The notes: a model not told the origin generated them from the letters alone. A stretch of DNA of 64,000 nt from Bradyrhizobium sp. SZCCT0153 (GCF_018129995.1 NZ_JAFCKS010000003.1:930001-994000), one strand, 5' to 3'; shown: positions 1 through 8,930, numbered from the stretch's first letter. Made by a program: numbers and translations.

Positions 1-426
1 TTCGGCCTGACGCCTGGCCTTGCGCGAAGCGGGCGCTGTCGTCTCGCCGGCATAGGCGACGCGGCGGCGCGTGCGCTGGGCGATGCCGCCGAGGAAATCG
101 GCCATCGCGAGCAGCACCAGCAGGAAATAGGTGGAGTTGCCGAATTTCGGCCACATCACGAATTCGGCCGCAGCCGCGCCAAACACGATCAGCGACAGCA
201 AATGATCCATCAGGAATCTCGCGCCCGGCCGCGCGCCCTTCACCACCTCGAGCAGCAGCAGCACGATTCCGAGCGCGAGCATCACGTCGGCGAGCGTGAC
301 CGGCCAGGCCTCGCCCGTGATCATGGGCACCTTGAACAGCACGTCCGTAAAGGACACGCTCGGCATCAGGAAGGCGATGATATTGTAGACCGCGAGCGGG
401 ATCAGGAGCAGCGGGAAACCGACCAT
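1..426 (-). CDS. hypothetical membrane protein, C-terminus cut by window edge
   Basis: Reading leftward from an ATG at 426, an open frame of 142 codons runs off the window without a stop. The product begins MVGFPLLLIPLAVYN and has about four hydrophobic stretches (residues about 2-18, 40-58, 75-90 and 95-108), then a basic Arg-rich tail. It is therefore a small inner-membrane protein. I do not recognise a family or catalytic motif. A purine-rich GAGAAGG lies 10 bases before the chosen ATG. An in-frame ATG at 483 would add 19 residues and remains possible. The gene lies downstream of rpmF on the same strand, about 140 bases away. Confidence 0.6.
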   Translation of the reverse strand, partial: MVGFPLLLIPLAVYNIIAFLMPSVSFTDVLFKVPMITGEAWPVTLADVMLALGIVLLLLEVVKGARPGARFLMDHLLSLIVFGAAAAEFVMWPKFGNSTYFLLVLLAMADFLGGIAQRTRRRVAYAGETTAPASRKARRQAE

Positions 427-569
427 CGGCGAAATGCCTTCTCGATCAAGATATCCAGACAGGACAATGCGGCGGCGAAGCATTCGCTCCGCCGCCGTCA
501 CCGTCATATCTCATGGGTTGGCCGAAATCAGGCAGGCGAAATGATCCCGCCCGGAGAAAGATCCTTAAC

Positions 570-752
570 TCAGGACTCTTTCTTCTTCAGGACCTGACGG
601 CCCTTGTACATGCCGGTCTTGAGGTCGAGATGATGCGGACGACGGAGCTCGCCGGAGTCCTTGTCTTCCACATAGGTCGGCTTCTTGATGGCGTCTGCCG
701 AGCGGCGCATGCCACGGCGCGACGGCGAGGTTTTTCTTCTCGGAACGGCCAT
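570..752 (-). CDS. rpmF: 50S ribosomal protein L32
   Basis: This 60-residue basic protein starts MAVPRRKTSPSRRGMRR and matches the bL32 family over its whole length. That includes the conserved Pro-Arg-Arg-Lys start, the RRSADA stretch and a lysine-rich end. L32 is a component of the large ribosomal subunit near the peptidyl-transferase region. The copy lacks the CxxC zinc-ribbon cysteines found in some bacterial L32 proteins, as is usual for the Cys-minus form. It lies downstream of mtgA on the same strand with a gap of about 160 bases, so it may have its own promoter. Confidence 0.96.
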   Translation of the reverse strand: MAVPRRKTSPSRRGMRRSADAIKKPTYVEDKDSGELRRPHHLDLKTGMYKGRQVLKKKES

Positions 753-915
753 TTCAATATCCTCTAGGGATTGGTGTCATCAGGGCATCGTCCACAGGAC
801 GGCTCAGCACCCAAACGGGGCGAGCGGAATGCCGATCAAGGCCGCGCTTATAGAGGAAGGCTGGCCCTAAAGCTAGGCTCTTGGACCGGAAAATACGTCC
901 GGAAAGGGCCAGAAA

Positions 916-1590
916 TCAGCGATTTTCCCGCCAACAGGTCGAAAGCGAGCTGGCCTGCGCCCTGGCAACATAGGTCCCGGCCAGGCGCCTGACACCCGGT
1001 CCAGGGGTCCTGGCGCTGCGTTTGACCGGATTCGGCAGGATCGAGGCCAGAAGGGCGGCTTCCCGGGGGGACAGGTTGGCCGCCGACTTGCCGAAGGCAT
1101 AGGCGCTGGCGGTCTCCACCCCGAACTGGCCCTGCGGTCCCAGCTCGGCGATGTTGAGGTAGATCTCCAGGATCCGCGCCTTGGGCAGGACGAAGTCGAT
1201 CCACAGCGCCAACGGGAATTCCAGCGCCTTGCGGACGAAGTCCCGCCCCTGCCACAGGAACAGGTTTTTTGCGACCTGCTGGGTGATCGTCGAGGCGCCC
1301 CGGAACGGCGTACCGTCTTCGTTCGCGTCGTCGATCGCCTCGCGCAGCGCGCCCCAATCGATGCCGTGATGCTTGCAGAAATGGGCATCCTCGGCCGCCA
1401 CCGCCGATCGCGGCAGTGAGGCCGACATCGCCGCCAGATCGATCCATTCCCGATGCATCGGCGCGCCCCGCAAGCTTCGCCAGGCCATCAGCGTCGAAAC
1501 CGGATGGCCGGTGCGGTAGAACGGCGCAATCACATAGGGCGCGAGAGCCACGACCGCGAGCGCTACCAGCAGGATTTTGACGATGCGCAA
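916..1590 (-). CDS. mtgA: monofunctional biosynthetic peptidoglycan transglycosylase
   Basis: This is a 224-residue, single-pass inner-membrane GT51 glycosyltransferase that polymerises lipid II into glycan strands. A membrane anchor occupies residues about 4-24. The catalytic Glu lies in the AEDAHF motif (Glu67), and the second GT51 signature GASTITQQVAKNLFLW spans residues 98-113. It has no transpeptidase domain, which separates it from the bifunctional PBP1A at 39975-42173. The start is a TTG at 1590 preceded by GGGAAGG at good spacing. The next in-frame ATG would remove the membrane anchor. The frame extends further upstream but overlaps ispA, so a longer product is unlikely. Confidence 0.93.
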   Translation of the reverse strand: MRIVKILLVALAVVALAPYVIAPFYRTGHPVSTLMAWRSLRGAPMHREWIDLAAMSASLPRSAVAAEDAHFCKHHGIDWGALREAIDDANEDGTPFRGASTITQQVAKNLFLWQGRDFVRKALEFPLALWIDFVLPKARILEIYLNIAELGPQGQFGVETASAYAFGKSAANLSPREAALLASILPNPVKRSARTPGPGVRRLAGTYVARAQASSLSTCWRENR

Positions 1591-1751
1591 ATCGACCTTC
1601 CCGGCGCAAAATGAAACGCGGCCACGGCTCTCGCCATTAAGTCTGTGATAATTCGGGCCTTTTCCAGCGCTTTTTAGCCCTTCCAAACGATTGACTGAAG
1701 CGGGCGCATAAAGGATTGTCCCGCCGAATTTTGGTTCTGGAGCCCTTCTTG

Positions 1752-2675
1752 ATGACCGGCACGTCCCCGTCCGATTTCGCCAAACGTCTGGACAAGACCG
1801 CTGATGACACCGAGGCCCTGCTCGGGCGCCTGTTGGCGGACGACATCCTGCCCGATGAGATCGCCCGGCCCAAGCGACTGATGGACGCAATGCGCTATTC
1901 GAGCCTGAACGGCGGCAAGCGCCTGCGACCGTTCCTTGTGGTCGAGAGCGCGGCCGTGTTCGGCGTGCCGCGCGAGGCGGCGCTGCTCGCCGGTGCCGCG
2001 CTCGAATGCATCCACTGCTACTCACTGATCCATGACGATCTGCCGGCGATGGACAATTCGGACCTGCGCCGCGGCCGCCCCACCCTGCACAAGAAGACCG
2101 ATGACGCGACCGCGATCCTCGCGGGCGACGGCCTGTTGACGCTCGCCTTCGACATCATCACCCGCGACGAGATCCACCGCGACGCCAATGTGCGGCTGCT
2201 GCTGACGCGCGCGCTGGCGCGCTGCGCCGGCATCGGCGGCATGGTCGGCGGCCAGATCCTCGATCTTGCCGGGGAAGGCCGTTTCGGCGACCGCGAGCCG
2301 GTCGATGTCGCCCGTCTCCAGCAGATGAAGACCGGCGCATTGCTGCGCTATGGCTGCATCGCCGGAGCGATCCTCGGCCAGGCCTCGCAAAAGGAATATC
2401 AGGCGCTCGACGATTACGGCCGCGCACTTGGCGAGGCCTTCCAGATCGCCGACGACCTGCTCGACGTGGAAGGCGACGCGGCTGCGCTGGGCAAGCCGTC
2501 GGGCCAGGACGCCGCGCTCGGCAAGACCACCTTCGTCACCCAGCTCGGCATCGAGGGCGCCAAGCAGCGCGTGCGCGACCTGCTCGCGCGAGCCGACAGC
2601 GCCGTGTCAATCTTCGGCGACCGCGCCGCAGTGCTGCAAGCCGCGGCGCGCTTCGTGGCCGAGCGGAAGAACTAG
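1752..2675 (+). CDS. ispA: (2E,6E)-farnesyl diphosphate synthase family prenyltransferase
   Basis: The product is a 307-residue cytosolic short-chain polyprenyl synthase that condenses IPP with allylic diphosphates (GPP, then FPP). It carries both aspartate-rich motifs: the bacterial DDxxxxD form DDLPAMD at residues 95-101 and DDLLD at 234-238. The NGGKRLRP diphosphate-binding loop is near residues 53-60. The ATG at 1752 is preferred over an upstream TTG at 1716 because the family starts here. ispA is divergent from mtgA and is followed after 7 bases by a DUF1345 gene. Farnesyl versus geranylgeranyl chain length cannot be proved from sequence, but the motif spacing fits IspA best. Together with ispG at 12324-13607 it gives this window two isoprenoid genes. 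Confidence 0.93.
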   Translation: MTGTSPSDFAKRLDKTADDTEALLGRLLADDILPDEIARPKRLMDAMRYSSLNGGKRLRPFLVVESAAVFGVPREAALLAGAALECIHCYSLIHDDLPAMDNSDLRRGRPTLHKKTDDATAILAGDGLLTLAFDIITRDEIHRDANVRLLLTRALARCAGIGGMVGGQILDLAGEGRFGDREPVDVARLQQMKTGALLRYGCIAGAILGQASQKEYQALDDYGRALGEAFQIADDLLDVEGDAAALGKPSGQDAALGKTTFVTQLGIEGAKQRVRDLLARADSAVSIFGDRAAVLQAAARFVAERKN

Positions 2676-2682
2676 CCACGCG

Positions 2683-3372
2683 ATGACGGGCGGCAACAAA
2701 GAGGATCCCGCCCTCGTCCGCTTCCGCCAGATGTCGCGGCCGATGCGGCTGATTTACGCCCGGCCGCGGACGTTCATCTCGCTCGGTATCGGCGTCCTCG
2801 TCTGCCTGCTCGCGCCGGGCTCACCCCGGCTGACGACGCGGCTCGTGCTCGGCTGGGATGCGCTGATCGCGGTTTATCTCGTGCTGGTCTATGCGATGAT
2901 GCTGTGCAACGACCACGAGCACATCCGCCGTAGCGCCGCGATGCAGGACGACGGCCGCTTCGTGATCCTGCTGGTGACGGCAATCGGCGCGTTCGCCAGC
3001 ATCGCAGCGATCGTGGTCGAACTTGGCACCCATCGCGGCGCGGCGGAGCTGACCATCGCGATCACCACCATCGCGCTGTCCTGGGCCGCCGTGCACACGA
3101 CTTTCGCGCTGCATTACGCGCATGATTACTACCGCCACGCCGAGCCGGGCGGTCTTCAGTTTCCGAGCGGCGACAAGGAAGATCACGCCGATTATTGGGA
3201 CTTCGTCTATTTTTCGTTCGTGATCGGAATGACCGCACAGGTCTCCGACGTCGGCATCACCGACAAGACCATCCGCCGCACCGCCACGGCGCACGGCATC
3301 GTATCCTTCATCTACAACACGGCGCTGCTGGCGCTGACGGTAAACATCGCGGCGAGCGCGATCGCGACCTGA
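2683..3372 (+). CDS. DUF1345 domain membrane protein
   Basis: This 229-residue inner-membrane protein has about five hydrophobic segments (residues about 27-45, 55-75, 90-110, 118-138 and 205-227). The DUF1345 signature is visible: RLVLGWDA near the start, the VHTTFALHYAHDYY block at mid-protein, and YWDFVYFSFVIGMTAQVSDV. The function of the family is unknown. It starts 7 bases after the ispA stop on the same strand, so the two are probably cotranscribed. It ends in a long hairpin shared with the convergent caspase-like gene. Confidence 0.88.
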   Translation: MTGGNKEDPALVRFRQMSRPMRLIYARPRTFISLGIGVLVCLLAPGSPRLTTRLVLGWDALIAVYLVLVYAMMLCNDHEHIRRSAAMQDDGRFVILLVTAIGAFASIAAIVVELGTHRGAAELTIAITTIALSWAAVHTTFALHYAHDYYRHAEPGGLQFPSGDKEDHADYWDFVYFSFVIGMTAQVSDVGITDKTIRRTATAHGIVSFIYNTALLALTVNIAASAIAT

Positions 3373-3378
3373 TCCCAG

Positions 3379-3410
3379 CGACATTGTCACGGCTTCGCCG
3401 GACAATGTCG
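3379..3410. terminator. bidirectional hairpin between convergent genes
   Basis: CGACATTGTC at 3379-3388 pairs exactly with GACAATGTCG at 3401-3410. The loop itself holds CGGC-TTC-GCCG (3390-3400). The result is a stem of about 14 bp with one bulge. It sits between the stops of the DUF1345 gene (+) and the caspase-like gene (-). It has no clear T tract, so a terminator role is an inference from position and strength. Confidence 0.6.
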
Positions 3411-3425
3411 AGGGACGCAGTGCCC

Positions 3426-5237
3426 TCAGTTGCAGACCTCGGCATTGGCATCAACGTGAGGGCCGCCGCCACCGCGATATACGAGGTGGCAGCCGCGCTG
3501 GACCGGACGGCAGAGAAGATCGTTGCAATAAATCTGACCACTGCCGCCCGAGGCGCGACCAGCGCCGGCCGCGGCGCCCGCGATGCCTGAGCCATACCCT
3601 CCGGCGGAGCCCGTCTGCACGCGCTTCTTTGCCTGACGATCCTCGCTGTCGTCACGTCGCGAGGTCGCGGGCTTGGAAGTCGTCGGCTTTGCGGCACGCT
3701 TCTTCTCGCATTCGTTGTCGTCGTTCAGCGCGAAGCCATCGCCGCAAACGATCCTGGTGCACTTGTCGCCGTCGACCTTGAAGCCGTGCTCGCACACCAG
3801 CGGGCAGACGCGCGACGGTTTTGACTTGACGGTGTCGAGCGCATCGGTGCTTGCCACCTTCACGTCGAGCTTGGTGCCAGCATAGCGGTTGAACTGCGAC
3901 AGCGACCGCTGCGCGGACGTGTTCCAGTTGCCGTCGGCGGCGCCGGAGAAGCAGCCGACGCGGCCGAGCTCAGTCTGCACGGAACGGTTGAGATCGGCCG
4001 GCGCAGTGGCCGGTGTCAGCGAAGCAACGTTGGTGCCTGAGGGGCTCGCCGTGCTGGCTGGCGCAGCACTCGGCGCCGTTGCGGCGAGATTGACGCGCTG
4101 CTGCTCGGCGGCGGCCGCCTGCTGCTGTGCCTGTTCCTTGGCTTTCTGCGCGGCGAGTTGCACCTGCTCCGCGGCCTTTGCATCGGCCGCAGCCTTGGCC
4201 TGCGCATCCTTCTGCGCGCCAAGCGCGGCAAGACGATCTCGTTCAGCCTCGGCCTGCTTGGCCTTTTCCGTCGCCGCCGCATGGACCTGCTCGGCGCTGA
4301 TTTTCTCGAGCTGAAGCTTGGCGAGGCTGGCATAGAAGCCGTCGGGGTGCTGGGCGAGAAACGCGTCCCATGCCGGCCTGTTGCCGACCTGGAGCGCGAG
4401 CTCGTAATCGCGGCGGATGTCGGCCTGAGGATTCGGCGCGGGCGCAGCGGCAGCCGTCACCTTGACCGGCACCAGCGGCACGTCGTCGCCACCGAGCGAG
4501 CCGTAGACGAACGGTTCCTGCTTGTTACCCGTCGACTTGAGCACGTCGTCGCGCACGAAGCCGAAGGCGCGGCGGACGTCGAGGCCGGGCGTCGTCAGGT
4601 GCTTCGACAGCGCCACGGTAAAGGGGCTGTTGGCGCCGTCGCCGTCCTGCGCCGTGAAACCGGCCTTGGCCGAATAGGCGATCAGCGTGTTGGAGCTGGT
4701 CGGCTCGACCTGGGCGAGGCCGCGGCCGATACCGCGCGAGGCAATCGTGCGCTTCATGGTCTTGCCGAACGGATTGTCGCGGCAGGCGTCCAGGATCACG
4801 AGGCGAAGCTGTTTTGCGGGTTCGACCGCGACCAGAACGCGGTCGAGCGACAGCGCCTCGTCAAACACGTCGGTGTCGCGCTCGAGCTTGGCGTCGACGG
4901 GGATCAGATAGTTCGAGCCTTCGACCTCGATGCCGTGGCCGGCATAGTAGACCACGGCGATATCGGCATCGCGGGTTGCGTCGGCGAATTCGCGCAACAC
5001 ACGCCTCGTCTCCAGCGCCGACAGGTCATGCCGGGAATCCACGATGTCGAAGCCGGCCTCCTTCAGCGTCCTGGCCATCACCGTGCCGTCGTTGACGGGA
5101 TTGGCGAGCGACGGCGCGTGCTGATAGGCCGAGTTGGCGATCACCAGCGCCACGCGCTTTCCGGCGAACGCAGGCCCGGCGCCGAACAGCAGCGTGAGAG
5201 CGAGGAGAAGCGGACCAAGTCTGAGCAAATGGCGCAT
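3426..5237 (-). CDS. secreted caspase-like (peptidase C14) protein
   Basis: This 603-residue protein has a signal peptide (residues 1-25, ending GPAFA), so it should act in the periplasm or outside. The C14 caspase domain spans about 26-270. Its catalytic dyad is His101 in YYAGHG and Cys152 in ILDACRDNP, both intact. An Ala/Gln/Lys-rich coiled-coil region (about 320-420) follows. A degenerate peptidoglycan-binding-like segment with paired cysteines (about 440-520) comes next, then a Gly/Ser-rich tail ending with several cysteines. The chosen ATG at 5237 gives a clean signal peptide, although the frame stays open upstream. Bacterial proteins of this layout are common in Bradyrhizobium. Their substrates are generally unknown. 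It stands alone, convergent with the DUF1345 gene. Confidence 0.85.
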   Translation of the reverse strand: MRHLLRLGPLLLALTLLFGAGPAFAGKRVALVIANSAYQHAPSLANPVNDGTVMARTLKEAGFDIVDSRHDLSALETRRVLREFADATRDADIAVVYYAGHGIEVEGSNYLIPVDAKLERDTDVFDEALSLDRVLVAVEPAKQLRLVILDACRDNPFGKTMKRTIASRGIGRGLAQVEPTSSNTLIAYSAKAGFTAQDGDGANSPFTVALSKHLTTPGLDVRRAFGFVRDDVLKSTGNKQEPFVYGSLGGDDVPLVPVKVTAAAAPAPNPQADIRRDYELALQVGNRPAWDAFLAQHPDGFYASLAKLQLEKISAEQVHAAATEKAKQAEAERDRLAALGAQKDAQAKAAADAKAAEQVQLAAQKAKEQAQQQAAAAEQQRVNLAATAPSAAPASTASPSGTNVASLTPATAPADLNRSVQTELGRVGCFSGAADGNWNTSAQRSLSQFNRYAGTKLDVKVASTDALDTVKSKPSRVCPLVCEHGFKVDGDKCTRIVCGDGFALNDDNECEKKRAAKPTTSKPATSRRDDSEDRQAKKRVQTGSAGGYGSGIAGAAAGAGRASGGSGQIYCNDLLCRPVQRGCHLVYRGGGGPHVDANAEVCN

Positions 5238-5421
5238 GACACGACTTCCGAGTTCAGGGCCGTACGGGCCCCCTTGGGATCGCTTTAGCAAGTTCCGGCG
5301 CGGGTGCTTGTGATGGAGGTCACGAAGGCCGCGCCCGCGGGGTGCCGCAAAAGGCCCCTTTTGTTTGTCGTGCCAGCCCTGCCGGGGTTCGCTGACGGGC
5401 GCACGCGCGGGCCGGGTTCCC

Positions 5422-5850
5422 TCAGCCATCTCCAATATGCCCCCGATATTGCGGTAGCTCGTCTGTAATTTCGTGCCAGGGCGCCTTCGAGCCCACGAAA
5501 ATGTGGGCGCCCGGCCGGATCGAGGGGGCATCGACCAGGGTTCCCATGGCGACATGGACCCATTTTCCCTCGCGCACCCGGGAATAAAGCAGCGAGCCGC
5601 AGCGAGCACAGTGGGCGTCATGGGTGGTGTCGTCACCATAGATGGTGCGCTGGTCCTCACCCCTGACGATGCGCAGCTTGCTCCGCTCGATCCCGGCGAA
5701 CGGCTTGAAGGCGGCGCCGGTGGTGCGGCGGCAATTCGAGCAGTGGCAGTTCATCGCATAGGAGAACGCGTCAGCCACCTCGTAGCGCACCGCGCGGCAA
5801 TAGCATTCGCCGGTCAGGATGGGAGCGTTCGCATTCTCTGATCCGGTCAT
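5422..5850 (-). CDS. GFA family (glutathione-dependent formaldehyde-activating-like) zinc protein
   Basis: This 142-residue cytosolic protein of the GFA/CENP-V fold has Cys16 and Cys18 in GECYCRAVRY, Cys35/37/40 in MNCHCSNC, and a later CARCGS pair. These form the two zinc sites of the family. The founding member was described as joining formaldehyde to glutathione, but most GFA proteins have no proven activity. The MTGSEN start at 5850 was chosen over an upstream in-frame start at 5928. The neighbours are the caspase-like gene downstream on the same strand (about 185 bases away) and a divergent NTF2-like gene. Confidence 0.85.
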   Translation of the reverse strand: MTGSENANAPILTGECYCRAVRYEVADAFSYAMNCHCSNCRRTTGAAFKPFAGIERSKLRIVRGEDQRTIYGDDTTHDAHCARCGSLLYSRVREGKWVHVAMGTLVDAPSIRPGAHIFVGSKAPWHEITDELPQYRGHIGDG

Positions 5851-5943
5851 CACAGCGTCCTTGCGCAAATGGTACGGACACCATAGCGCATTTTGACATG
5901 TACGACTAAGTTCACCCCGAGCCATCATTCAAAGGGATGACCC

Positions 5944-6318
5944 ATGAGCCAGAACCGTTCGGGCGTCGAAGCCGTCGTGCAATCCTATTTCGACGGACTT
6001 TACGAAGGCGACGCCGAAAAGCTCGGCGCCATCTTTCATCCCTCCGCCGATTTACGCTGGGTCGAGAAGGGCGAGCTCCAGGTGCTGACCGTGCCCGACT
6101 GGCTCGACCGCGTCCGCAAGCGTCCCTCCGGCAAGGCCGAAGGCAAGCCGCGCGAGGATTTCATCGTCACCATCGACCGTTCGGACGACAAGACCGCCTT
6201 CATCAAGGTCCGGTGCCAGTTGCCGCCGCGGTTTTTCACCGACTATCTGGTGGCGATGAAGCTCGCCGACGGCTGGCAGATCGTGTCCAAGTCTTATCGG
6301 TATGACCTGAGGGAATGA
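5944..6318 (+). CDS. NTF2-like / putative lumazine-binding family protein
   Basis: The product is a 124-residue single-domain protein of the cone-shaped NTF2/SnoaL-like fold. It has the N-terminal helix VEAVVQSYFDGLYEGD, then FHPSADLRW, and a C-terminal strand DGWQIVSKSYRY. This pattern matches the 'putative lumazine-binding' branch, whose biochemical role is not established. No obvious acid-base pair allows an enzyme call. The ATG at 5944 directly follows a purine-rich AAAGGGATGACCC. The stop overlaps the start of a longer open frame leading to the beta-lactamase, but the true lactamase start is 98 bases further on. Confidence 0.8.
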   Translation: MSQNRSGVEAVVQSYFDGLYEGDAEKLGAIFHPSADLRWVEKGELQVLTVPDWLDRVRKRPSGKAEGKPREDFIVTIDRSDDKTAFIKVRCQLPPRFFTDYLVAMKLADGWQIVSKSYRYDLRE

Positions 6319-6416
6319 GGGGCCTGATCTTTCGTTGCCCGAAATCGGGCGCACTCGTTGCACGGATGGCGTGCACACCGCATCTCCACCTGCCCGTCTC
6401 TCTCAAAAGGCCCCCC

Positions 6417-7274
6417 ATGCCTCTCGACCGCCGTTCTCTGCTCGCCTCGCTGTGCTGGTTTGCCGCCTCTCCCGCGCTCGCCGCGGAGACGCTGCCGGAA
6501 CTCGAGGCCTATGAGCGCGACAGCGGCGGCCGGATCGGGGTCTATGCGGAGAACCTTGCGACCGGCGCGACGATCGCCTGGCGCGCCGACGAGCGGTTCG
6601 TCATGTGCTCGACCTTCAAGGCCTCGCTCGCGGCCTGCGTGCTGGCGCGGGTCGATCGCGGCGAGGAGCAGCTTGCGGCCATGATCCCTTACGGCCAGGC
6701 CGATCTTCTGGACTACGCGCCGGTCGCCAAGCAGAATCTCGCGGCCCGTGCGATGTCGGTCGCCGACATGTGCAAGGCGATCATCGAGCTCAGCGACAAC
6801 ACCTGTGCCAATTTGCTGCTGGCGCGGATCGGCGGTCCGGCCGCACTCACCGCGTTCTGGCGGTCGCTTGGCGACGCCACCTCGCGGCTCGACCACAACG
6901 AGCCCGAGCTCAACCGTTCCCCGCCGGGCGATCCCCATGACACGACGACGCCGGTGGCGATGGCCGGCAATCTGCGCCGGCTGGTGACGGGCGAGGCGCT
7001 GTCGCCGGCCTCGCGTGCTCAACTCACCGAATGGATGGTGGGCTGCAAGACCGGCGCGAACCGGCTGCGCGGCGGGCTCCCCGCGAGCTGGAAGATCGGC
7101 GACAAGACCGGCAACAACGGCAAGGACGCCTCGGGCGATATCGCGGTGGTCTGGCCCAAGCCGGATACACCGGTCCTGATCGTGGCCTATACCCAGGGCG
7201 GCACGCCGAGTGCGGCACGGATCGAAGCCGTGTTCGCCCGCATCGGCCGCATGGTGGCCGAGCGGCTGGCGTGA
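6417..7274 (+). CDS. bla: class A beta-lactamase
   Basis: This is a 285-residue serine beta-lactamase. The signal peptide MPLDRRSLLASLCWF has a twin-arginine-like RRS motif, so export to the periplasm may use Tat. All class A motifs are present: the nucleophile motif S65-T-F-K68, S126-D-N128, the omega-loop Glu162 to Asn166 (EPELN) and K230-T-G232. A Cys precedes the catalytic Ser, as in several extended-spectrum enzymes. The residue equivalent to the Cys238 partner seen in KPC-type enzymes is Asn here, so that disulfide cannot form. The ATG at 6417 is chosen because it begins the signal peptide. No ampR-like regulator is adjacent. It is probably an intrinsic chromosomal enzyme; its spectrum cannot be read from sequence. 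Confidence 0.93.
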   Translation: MPLDRRSLLASLCWFAASPALAAETLPELEAYERDSGGRIGVYAENLATGATIAWRADERFVMCSTFKASLAACVLARVDRGEEQLAAMIPYGQADLLDYAPVAKQNLAARAMSVADMCKAIIELSDNTCANLLLARIGGPAALTAFWRSLGDATSRLDHNEPELNRSPPGDPHDTTTPVAMAGNLRRLVTGEALSPASRAQLTEWMVGCKTGANRLRGGLPASWKIGDKTGNNGKDASGDIAVVWPKPDTPVLIVAYTQGGTPSAARIEAVFARIGRMVAERLA

Positions 7275-7319
7275 GCCGCGCGCATTGACCTTGCGGTTGC
7301 TTCCGGGCCAAGACAGGCC

Positions 7320-8930
7320 ATGATCGCCGCTAAATTTCAGACCTTTCTCATCCTGCTCGCCGTGCTGGCGGGCACGGCACTTGTCGCGCGCCGCTTCAAC
7401 ATTGCGCCCGCCATTCTCCTGATGCTCTCCGGCGTCGGCCTCGCCTTCGTGCCGGGCATGCCGCCGGTCGAACTGCCGCCGGAACTGGTGCTGCTGATGG
7501 TGCTGCCGCCGCTGATCTACTCGGCCAGCGTCGCCATGAGCTGGCGCGAGTTCAGGAACAATCTGCGCCCGATCGTGCTGCTCGCGGTCGGCGCGGTGAT
7601 CTTCACCGCAGCACTGGTGGCGGCCGCCACTCATTATATGATCGGGCTGCCCTGGACGGTCGGATTCCTGCTGGGGGCCATCGTCGCGCCGCCGGACGTG
7701 GTGGCGCCGCTCGCAATCGCGCGGCGACTGCACCTGCCGCGCAGGCTCATGGTCATCCTCGAAGGCGAAGGGCTCGCCAACGACGCCACCGCGCTGATCC
7801 TCTACCGCTTCGCGCTCGCCGCGATCATGGTCGGGAATTTCTCGCTGCCTCTGGCGGGCGGCGAGTTTCTGCTCATTATCGCCGGCGAGATCGCCTTCGG
7901 CATCGGCGTCGGCTGGCTCTCCTTGCGCTTCCGCAAATGGTCGGGGGATCCACAGGTCGAGCTGACACTGTCGCTGATCACGCCCTACGTCTCCTACTGG
8001 CTGCCCGAGCATCTCGGCGGCTCCGGCGTGATCGCCACGGTCGCCTGCGGCCTCTATGTGAGCTGGAACGGCCCGCTGCTGATCTCGGCATCGACCCGGC
8101 TGCAAGGCATCTTCTTCTGGGACCTCGTGATCTATCTCATCGAGGGCTTGCTGTTCCTGCTCACCGGATTCCAGATGCGCGCGCTCTACGAGAAGTCGAA
8201 GGCGTTTCCGCTCGACGACATCATGATCGCGACCGCCGTGGTGCTGGCGGTCGTCGTGATCGCACGCTTCGCCTGGCTCTATCCCGCGACCTATCTGCCG
8301 CGGATGCTCAGCAAGTCGCTGCGCGCGCGCGACCCGTCGCCGCCATGGCAATGGCCGTTCGTGCTCGCGTTCACCGGCGTGCGCGGCGCCGTGTCGCTGG
8401 CGGCAGCGCTGGCGCTGCCGTTCACGCTGCCGGGCGGCGAGGCGTTTCCGTTTCGCGACCTGATCCTGTTCGTCGCCTTCGGCGTCATTTTCGTCACGCT
8501 GATCGGGGTCGGCTTGACGCTGCCACCGGTGGTGGGCTGGCTCGGCGTCGCGGACGCCGGCCGCAACGAGCATGTCGCCGAGCACGAGGCCGAAATCGCG
8601 GCCCGGCGCCAGGCCCTCGACGCGGCGCTGAAGTCGCTCGACGCGCTGACCGGGGAAAAGGACGTGTCGGACGAGGTGATGCGGCTCCTGCGCGCGCGCC
8701 ACGAGATCCGCGTCAACCAGCTTCCCGATTCGCTCGATCCCACCCACCATGACGTTTCCACCGCCGGCACCGCGCTGACCCGCGACCTGATCGCCGCCGA
8801 GCGCAAATTCATCCACGACCTGCTGCGCGACGGCCAGATCACCGACGAGACGCGTCGGCGGATCGAGCGCGATCTGGATCTGGAGGAAGCGAGTTTGGCG
8901 AACCGGGAGTATCGGGGGACACCGCTGTAG
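7320..8930 (+). CDS. Na+/H+ antiporter, CPA1 family
   Basis: This 536-residue membrane protein has about 12 hydrophobic segments over residues 5-410 and a charged cytosolic tail (about 420-536). CPA1/NhaP landmarks are present: GAIVAPPDVVAPLAI with the conserved Asp, EGEGLANDATALIL with the ion-binding acidic residues, and FTGVRGAVSLAAALALP. It should exchange cytoplasmic cations (Na+ or K+) for protons to control pH and salt. The tail is helical and acidic, possibly regulatory. It follows the beta-lactamase by 45 bases on the same strand and is convergent with the amidase gene (25-base gap). Confidence 0.92.
   Translation: MIAAKFQTFLILLAVLAGTALVARRFNIAPAILLMLSGVGLAFVPGMPPVELPPELVLLMVLPPLIYSASVAMSWREFRNNLRPIVLLAVGAVIFTAALVAAATHYMIGLPWTVGFLLGAIVAPPDVVAPLAIARRLHLPRRLMVILEGEGLANDATALILYRFALAAIMVGNFSLPLAGGEFLLIIAGEIAFGIGVGWLSLRFRKWSGDPQVELTLSLITPYVSYWLPEHLGGSGVIATVACGLYVSWNGPLLISASTRLQGIFFWDLVIYLIEGLLFLLTGFQMRALYEKSKAFPLDDIMIATAVVLAVVVIARFAWLYPATYLPRMLSKSLRARDPSPPWQWPFVLAFTGVRGAVSLAAALALPFTLPGGEAFPFRDLILFVAFGVIFVTLIGVGLTLPPVVGWLGVADAGRNEHVAEHEAEIAARRQALDAALKSLDALTGEKDVSDEVMRLLRARHEIRVNQLPDSLDPTHHDVSTAGTALTRDLIAAERKFIHDLLRDGQITDETRRRIERDLDLEEASLANREYRGTPL

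Noticed and set aside
6294..8816. A very long open frame (840 codons) on the minus strand opposite the beta-lactamase and antiporter genes
   Set aside because: It is rich in Arg, His, Gln and Asp in the low-complexity pattern typical of antisense frames in high-GC DNA, has no recognisable domain, and overlaps two clear genes.
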